Shown here in pieces: positions 6,068-10,060 of a stretch of DNA of 10,060 bases. A model generated the notes under the pieces. The model was given only the letters and a program-made list of their open reading frames with translations, did no database searches and was not told the DNA's origin. Position numbers and translations under genes: made by a program. The stretch's first letter is position 1. Every line of letters starts with the position of its first letter. Source of the DNA: Chitinophagaceae bacterium UBA1953 (GTDB lineage Bacteria; Bacteroidota; Bacteroidia; Chitinophagales; Chitinophagaceae). The stretch lies in assembly GCA_002336115.1 (NCBI GenBank), contig DDEN01000003.1:1-10060 (forward strand). Direction: 5' to 3'.

Positions 6068-8328
6068 CGGATTTCCTTTTCATTCATCAACTTGATGCCA
6101 TGGACTGTGGCCCAACCTGCTTACGAATGGTAGCAAAGCATTACGGGAAAAGTTACAGCTTACAAGGTTTACGCGAAAAGTGCTTTATCAATAGGGAAGG
6201 CGTTTCATTGTTAGGCATAAGCGAGGCAGCTGAAATTATTGGCTTTCGTACCATAGGTGTGCGCATAAGTTGGGAGCAATTAGAGCAGGAAGCCGTGCTG
6301 CCCTGCATTGTTCACTGGCATCAAAATCATTTTGTAGTTGTTTATAAAATTACAGGCAAAGCGGAGAAAACAACAATATATGTTGCCGATCCCGCTCACG
6401 GCCTGGTAAAGTACACAAAAAAAGAATTCCTTGCTTCGTGGCTTAGTGATAAACAGGAAGGCGATGAAAAGGGCATTGCCTTACTGTTGGAGCCAGGCCC
6501 GGATTTTGATGCCATTGAAGATGAGAAACCGGATAAAACAAAGTTCCGGTTTTTGCTAAAATACCTGCGCCCGCACAAGGGTTTTATGGTACAGGTTATG
6601 CTGGCTATGCTGCTGGGCAGCTTGCTACAGCTTATTTTGCCCTTTTTAACTCAATCGGTTGTTGATAAAGGAATTGGAAACCAAAATCTCAATTTTGTAT
6701 CGTTGGTACTTATAGCCCAAATGGTACTGATGGTAAGCCGCACAGCCGTTGATTTTATACGTAACTGGTTGCTGCTGCATATAAGTACACGCATTGATAT
6801 ATCGCTGATTTCCGATTTCCTGATCAAACTGATGAAACTCCCTATCAGTTTTTTCGATACCAAAATGATTGGCGATATTATGCAGCGTATAGGCGATCAT
6901 TCACGTATACAAAATTTTCTTACCGGCTCATCCATTAATATTTTATTTTCGACGGTAAACCTGCTTATTTTCAGCGTTGTACTGGCTATTTACAGCCTGA
7001 AGATATTGGGCGTTTTTATAATTGGCAGTACAATATACTTTATCTGGGTATGGTTGTTTATGAAAAAACGCCGCGAACTGGATTTCAAGCGTTTTGCGCA
7101 ACTGGCCGATAACCAGAGCAACCTGTACCAACTTATCACCGGTATGCAGGAAATTAAACTTAACAATTGCGAGCGGCAGAAACGCTGGAAATGGGAACGC
7201 ATACAAGCGCGTATTTTCCGGGTAAGCGTGCAGGGTCTCGCACTTAACCAGTGGCAACAGGCAGGCGCGCTGTTTTTCAACGAATCCAAAAATATTTTTA
7301 TCACATTTCTGGCAGCATCAGCCGTAATAAATGGCGATATCACACTAGGCATGATGATGAGTGTGCAGTATATTATCGGCCAGTTAAATGCACCGGTTGA
7401 GCAAATGATAAACTTTATGCAGGCAGCCCAGGACGCAAAAATAAGCATGGAACGCCTGGGTGAAATTCATCAGAAAGAAGATGAAGAACCCGCCACAGCC
7501 ATGAAAATTCATCACTTGCCCGAAAATAAGACTATCACGGTACAAGACTTATCATTCCAGTACGAAGGCCCGCACAGCGAGATGGTGCTTAAAAACATAA
7601 ACCTATCCATCCCGGAAGGGAAAACCACAGCCATTGTTGGAAGCAGCGGCAGCGGTAAAACTACGCTGGTAAAACTTTTATTGGGATTTTACGAGCCGGT
7701 TACCGGCGAGATCAGGGTAGGCGATACCTTGCATAAAAACTTCAGCAGCAGTTTCTGGCGTTCGCAATGCGGGGCTGTAATGCAGGATGGTTTTATTTTT
7801 TCGGATACCATTACCGAAAATATTGCTCCGGGTGATGAAAATGTGGATTTGATCAAATTACGACACGCTGTAAAAGTGGCAAATATTTCGGAGTTCATTG
7901 ATGGCTTGCCTTTAGGCTTTAATACCAAAATAGGGCAGGAAGGCAGCGGCATTAGCCAGGGACAGCGACAACGGCTCTTAATTGCCAGGGCAGTATATAA
8001 AAATCCGGAATATGTTTTTTTCGACGAAGCAACCAATTCGCTGGATGCCAACAACGAGAAAGTGATTATGCAGAATCTGGAAGAGTTTTTCAGCGGCATC
8101 CAAGATAGCCAGGTCGCGTTTGATATTCGGGGCGCGACTCAAAGTCGCACACCGAATAGAAAAACCGTTGTAGTTGTCGCGCACCGTCTAAGCACCGTAA
8201 AAAATGCCGATCAAATTGTGGTTTTGGAAAAGGGCGAAATTATTGAACAGGGTACACATGAGGCGTTAACCAGCCTGCGAGGTGCCTATTATGAATTGGT
8301 AAAGAATCAACTTGAGTTAGGAAATTAA
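6064..8328 (+). CDS. Peptidase-containing ABC exporter (C39 bacteriocin-processing type, LanT-like)
   Basis: The 754-aa inner-membrane protein cleaves the leader and exports the modified core. Residues 1-145 form a C39 peptidase: Gln9, catalytic Cys15 in DCGPTC, His89 in NHFVVV and Asp109 in VADPAHG. Residues about 165-455 form the transmembrane domain, with hydrophobic segments near 175-200, 211-228, 293-330 and 412-440. The ATPase domain (about 490-745) has Walker A GSSGSGKTT (526-534), Q-loop Gln574, signature ISQGQ (630-634), Walker B YVFFDEATNSLD (650-661) with Glu655, and H-loop His707. An unusual feature is about 20 extra residues (roughly 679-698) between Walker B and the H-loop, encoded by a palindromic element at 8124-8158. 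The gene is visibly richer in G+C than the modification genes before it. All catalytic residues are present, so activity is likely unless the insert interferes. Confidence 0.93.
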   Translation: MTDFLFIHQLDAMDCGPTCLRMVAKHYGKSYSLQGLREKCFINREGVSLLGISEAAEIIGFRTIGVRISWEQLEQEAVLPCIVHWHQNHFVVVYKITGKAEKTTIYVADPAHGLVKYTKKEFLASWLSDKQEGDEKGIALLLEPGPDFDAIEDEKPDKTKFRFLLKYLRPHKGFMVQVMLAMLLGSLLQLILPFLTQSVVDKGIGNQNLNFVSLVLIAQMVLMVSRTAVDFIRNWLLLHISTRIDISLISDFLIKLMKLPISFFDTKMIGDIMQRIGDHSRIQNFLTGSSINILFSTVNLLIFSVVLAIYSLKILGVFIIGSTIYFIWVWLFMKKRRELDFKRFAQLADNQSNLYQLITGMQEIKLNNCERQKRWKWERIQARIFRVSVQGLALNQWQQAGALFFNESKNIFITFLAASAVINGDITLGMMMSVQYIIGQLNAPVEQMINFMQAAQDAKISMERLGEIHQKEDEEPATAMKIHHLPENKTITVQDLSFQYEGPHSEMVLKNINLSIPEGKTTAIVGSSGSGKTTLVKLLLGFYEPVTGEIRVGDTLHKNFSSSFWRSQCGAVMQDGFIFSDTITENIAPGDENVDLIKLRHAVKVANISEFIDGLPLGFNTKIGQEGSGISQGQRQRLLIARAVYKNPEYVFFDEATNSLDANNEKVIMQNLEEFFSGIQDSQVAFDIRGATQSRTPNRKTVVVVAHRLSTVKNADQIVVLEKGEIIEQGTHEALTSLRGAYYELVKNQLELGN
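8124..8158 (+). repeat. Palindromic element inserted in frame in the exporter ATPase domain
   Basis: TATTCGG (8124-8130) pairs with CCGAATA (8152-8158) and GCGACT (8134-8139) with AGTCGC (8143-8148), with a 3-nt loop CAA (8140-8142) and a 3-nt internal loop on each side that retains one G-C pair. An extra GTCGCG at 8113-8118 can pair with CGCGAC (8133-8138) instead. The element keeps the frame and encodes residues such as DIRGATQSRTPN, where related ATPases pass directly from the helix after Walker B to TVVVVAHRLS. The added stretch fits 8098-8157, 60 nt, a multiple of three. It looks like a REP-type or small mobile palindrome that entered a coding region, as Rickettsia palindromic elements do. 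Confidence 0.65.
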
Positions 8329-8384
8329 TTCTGGCATAATTAATTACGCAGAATCAGCACATTATCGCATTAACACATTAGTAA

Positions 8385-9695
8385 ATGCCTGAAGAACTAA
8401 AAGAACGATCCATAGAAATCCGCAGTGAGGAAATTGACGAAATCCTGGGTAAAACACCAAACTGGATTTTGCGTCGTGGAGTGATATTGTTTCTTATAAT
8501 TATTCTTGCACTCATTGCAGGCAGTTGGGTGTTTAAATATCCTGATATAATAGGTGCACCCATTGTTATTACAACCAATAATCCGCCTTCGCCTGTTGTT
8601 GCACGCAGCAGCGGAAGGATAACAGCATTTTACGTTACCGATAAACAAGCTGTAACATCGGGGCAATACCTGGCTATACTCGAAAACACCTCGGATATTG
8701 AATCAATTTTCATACTTAAAAAGCTTATACTTCGGGCCGACTCTTTGGGATACAAAGCTTCAATCAGCGAAACTAATACATCAACAATACTAAACCTTGG
8801 CGAATTACAACCCTATTACCTGAATTGGACAACTGCGGTGAGTAATTACAAAAGATACATTGAAATGTCGTTTAATGCTAAAAAGATCAGAGCTTTACAG
8901 GAGCAGATTGCGTTAACAAATTCTTATTTCGAAAAGCTTAAAAGTCAAACAAATTTACAGGCTCAAAATCTCCGGATCGCAACTATTCAATATAGGCGTG
9001 ACTCATTGTTGTGTATACAAAAAGTTCTGCCATCGGCAGAATTTGAAAAATCAGAAATAGCTTTAATTGGCACAAAATCAGCATATAAAAATTCGGAAAT
9101 AGCACTTTCCAATACAGATATCCAGATTAATCAGCTCAACCAGCAAGTGCTTGAATTACAATTGAATGATGAAAATGAAAAACAAAAACTATTAAACGAA
9201 ATAAGTGCAACCTTTAAAAACCTCTGTAGTCAATTCGATACCTGGGAGCTAAATTATGTATTGAAAAGCAGAGTTGATGGAATTGTATCTGTAGGGAAAT
9301 ACTGGAGTTCAAACCAAAATGTAAAATCAGGCGAACAGGTTATGACCGTTATTCCAAAAAAGAAGGAAAAACCTATTGGTAAAATTATACTTCCGATGCT
9401 TGGAGCCGGCAAAGTTAAAGCAGGGCAGCAGGTAAACATTAAACTCACGAATTTCCCATATATTGAATATGGAATGTTAAAGGGAACAATCAGCACAATA
9501 TCCTCAGTACCTGATCAGGGGAATTATTATGTAGAAATTAAATTAAATAATGGACTGATTACAAACTATAATAAAACACTTCCTTTTTCGCAGGAGATGA
9601 CCGGCAGTGCCGAAATTATTACTGAGGATATGCGGCTGTTGCAAAGGTTGACTGGACCGGTGTATTCATTATTTAAAGAAAAGCTGGCCGATTAA
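8385..9695 (+). CDS. HlyD-family membrane-fusion (adaptor) protein of the exporter
   Basis: The 436-aa protein has a short cytoplasmic N-terminus, one membrane anchor (about residues 29-50) and a periplasmic body. After the anchor come a lipoyl-like half (about 58-100; VVARSSGRITAFYVTDKQAV), a long helical hairpin rich in Gln, Asn, Leu and Lys (about 110-290), a second lipoyl half (SRVDGIVSVGKYW) and a beta-barrel (KVKAGQQVNIKLTNFPYIEYG ). This is the order expected for HlyD-type adaptors that link a C39 ABC exporter to an outer-membrane TolC-like channel. It lies 56 nt after the exporter gene with no clear promoter between, so it is probably cotranscribed. No outer-membrane channel gene is in the window, so a channel encoded elsewhere must be used. 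Family is secure; pairing with this exporter is inferred from position. Confidence 0.9.
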   Translation: MPEELKERSIEIRSEEIDEILGKTPNWILRRGVILFLIIILALIAGSWVFKYPDIIGAPIVITTNNPPSPVVARSSGRITAFYVTDKQAVTSGQYLAILENTSDIESIFILKKLILRADSLGYKASISETNTSTILNLGELQPYYLNWTTAVSNYKRYIEMSFNAKKIRALQEQIALTNSYFEKLKSQTNLQAQNLRIATIQYRRDSLLCIQKVLPSAEFEKSEIALIGTKSAYKNSEIALSNTDIQINQLNQQVLELQLNDENEKQKLLNEISATFKNLCSQFDTWELNYVLKSRVDGIVSVGKYWSSNQNVKSGEQVMTVIPKKKEKPIGKIILPMLGAGKVKAGQQVNIKLTNFPYIEYGMLKGTISTISSVPDQGNYYVEIKLNNGLITNYNKTLPFSQEMTGSAEIITEDMRLLQRLTGPVYSLFKEKLAD

Positions 9696-9733
9696 GTTTT
9701 GATTGATCTTCCAGCCTCAGATGATAATGTAAT

Positions 9734-9794
9734 GGTGAAAAAATCCCCGCTAGCGCGAACTTTTCTCACCGAAGGTAATCCTTTCGCGTGGTGA
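9734..9794. repeat. Overlapping alternative stem-loops after the HlyD gene
   Basis: GGTGA at 9734-9738 and again at 9790-9794 flank a central TCACC (9766-9770), which can pair with either. The left fold adds AAAA (9740-9743) with TTTT (9761-9764) and holds the 8-bp palindrome CGCTAGCG (9748-9755) in its loop. The right fold adds AAGG (9772-9775) with CCTT (9780-9783) around TAAT. Placed about 40 nt after the last stop codon, it could end transcription or be a REP-like repeat. It lacks a clear T run. Confidence 0.4.
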
Positions 9795-9912
9795 AGACAA
9801 ATCAAAAACGATATCATTTCCTTTGCTCGCGCGCGCTCAATGCTATTAAGTTAAGCAGATTCCACGGCTTGCGCGGGCATGTTACACGTACCCGATAAAC
9901 TTTGTGATCAAT

Positions 9913-10060
9913 ATGGTCGAAACAAACGATATTTTTATACCTAAAACCATATCAGACAAGCATAGAATATGAAAAGTTGATGATCCGTTTATTGAAGCCG
10001 CGAAATCATTAAAGCGGATTAAAACAATTAAAATATGGCAGGATGGTATCCACGTATGTA
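9913..10060 (+). pseudogene. Interrupted reading frame at the right edge (doubtful)
   Basis: An ATG at 9913 opens 19 codons (MVETNDIFIPKTISDKHRI) and ends in TGA 9970-9972. The same frame then stays open to the window edge for 29 codons, including DDPFIEAAKSLKRIKT. The composition looks protein-like on both sides of the stop, so it may be a broken gene or the unrelated start of a next gene. It is not recognised, and chance is possible. Confidence 0.2.

Larger units (their letters stand above)
9696..10060. other. Mostly non-coding 3' region after the cluster
   Basis: No convincing gene was seen on either strand. The stretch holds overlapping hairpins (9734-9794), a G+C-rich alternating patch CTCGCGCGCGCTC near 9825-9837, a related GCTTGCGCGGG near 9868-9880, and an interrupted reading frame from 9913 to the end. 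G+C-rich islands in A/T-rich surroundings suggest decayed repetitive elements. It marks the right boundary of the lanthipeptide cluster. Confidence 0.5.

Noticed and set aside
7951..7965. ABC signature ISQGQ instead of LSGGQ as a sign of inactivation
   Set aside because: This variant is common in C39-type exporters of Bacteroidota, and the other ATPase motifs are intact.
6396..8184. Several minus-strand open frames opposite the exporter gene
   Set aside because: They mirror a well-supported + strand gene, have no domain pattern and mutually overlap.
8397..9496. Minus-strand open frames opposite the HlyD gene
   Set aside because: Antisense shadows of a clear membrane-fusion protein, with no recognisable motifs.

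Overview
The window carries an apparently intact class I lanthipeptide (RiPP) gene cluster from a member of the Bacteroidota. The evidence for the phylum is the A/T-rich genes, the near absence of Shine-Dalgarno sequences, a TAnnTTTG-type promoter, a typical Bacteroidota lanthipeptide leader, a two-piece LanB, and a CarboxypepD_reg-like secreted protein. A soil or water Sphingobacteriales/Chitinophagales-type host is plausible, but the sequence does not fix the genus.

Layout, all on the + strand. 2-172 is the 3' end of a LytTR-family DNA-binding regulator. 173-366 is a regulatory region with an 11-bp direct repeat at a 21-bp period (198-229), then a Bacteroidota-type promoter (TTG 244-246, TATATTTG 268-275) and a leader of about 85 nt. 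367-588 encodes a 73-aa precursor peptide (LanA) with a six-cysteine core. 589-725 holds two mutually exclusive hairpins that look like a partial terminator or attenuator. 726-1613 is a secreted CarboxypepD_reg-like protein of unknown role. 1633-2868 is the LanC cyclase. 2889-5171 and 5183-6067 are a split LanB dehydratase (glutamylation part, then elimination part). 6064-8328 is a C39-peptidase/ABC exporter that cleaves the leader and exports the product. 8385-9695 is its HlyD-type membrane-fusion partner. 9696-10060 is mostly non-coding with hairpins and an interrupted reading frame.

Working model: the LytTR regulator drives the lanA promoter through the 21-bp-period repeats. The precursor is made in excess, with some read-through past the hairpin into the modification and export genes. 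LanB-N glutamylates Ser/Thr of the core using glutamyl-tRNA, LanB-C eliminates glutamate to give Dha/Dhb, and LanC joins cysteines to these to form (methyl)lanthionine rings. The C39 domain cuts after Ala29-Gly30, and the ABC/HlyD pair exports the mature peptide, presumably with an outer-membrane TolC-like protein encoded elsewhere. No LanFEG or LanI immunity gene of a known type is visible.

The least ordinary features are the putative LytTR operator next to a LytTR gene, a six-Cys core behind an Ala-Gly rather than Gly-Gly site, the attenuator-like structure, and a palindromic element inserted in frame in the exporter's ATPase domain (about 20 extra residues between Walker B and the H-loop).
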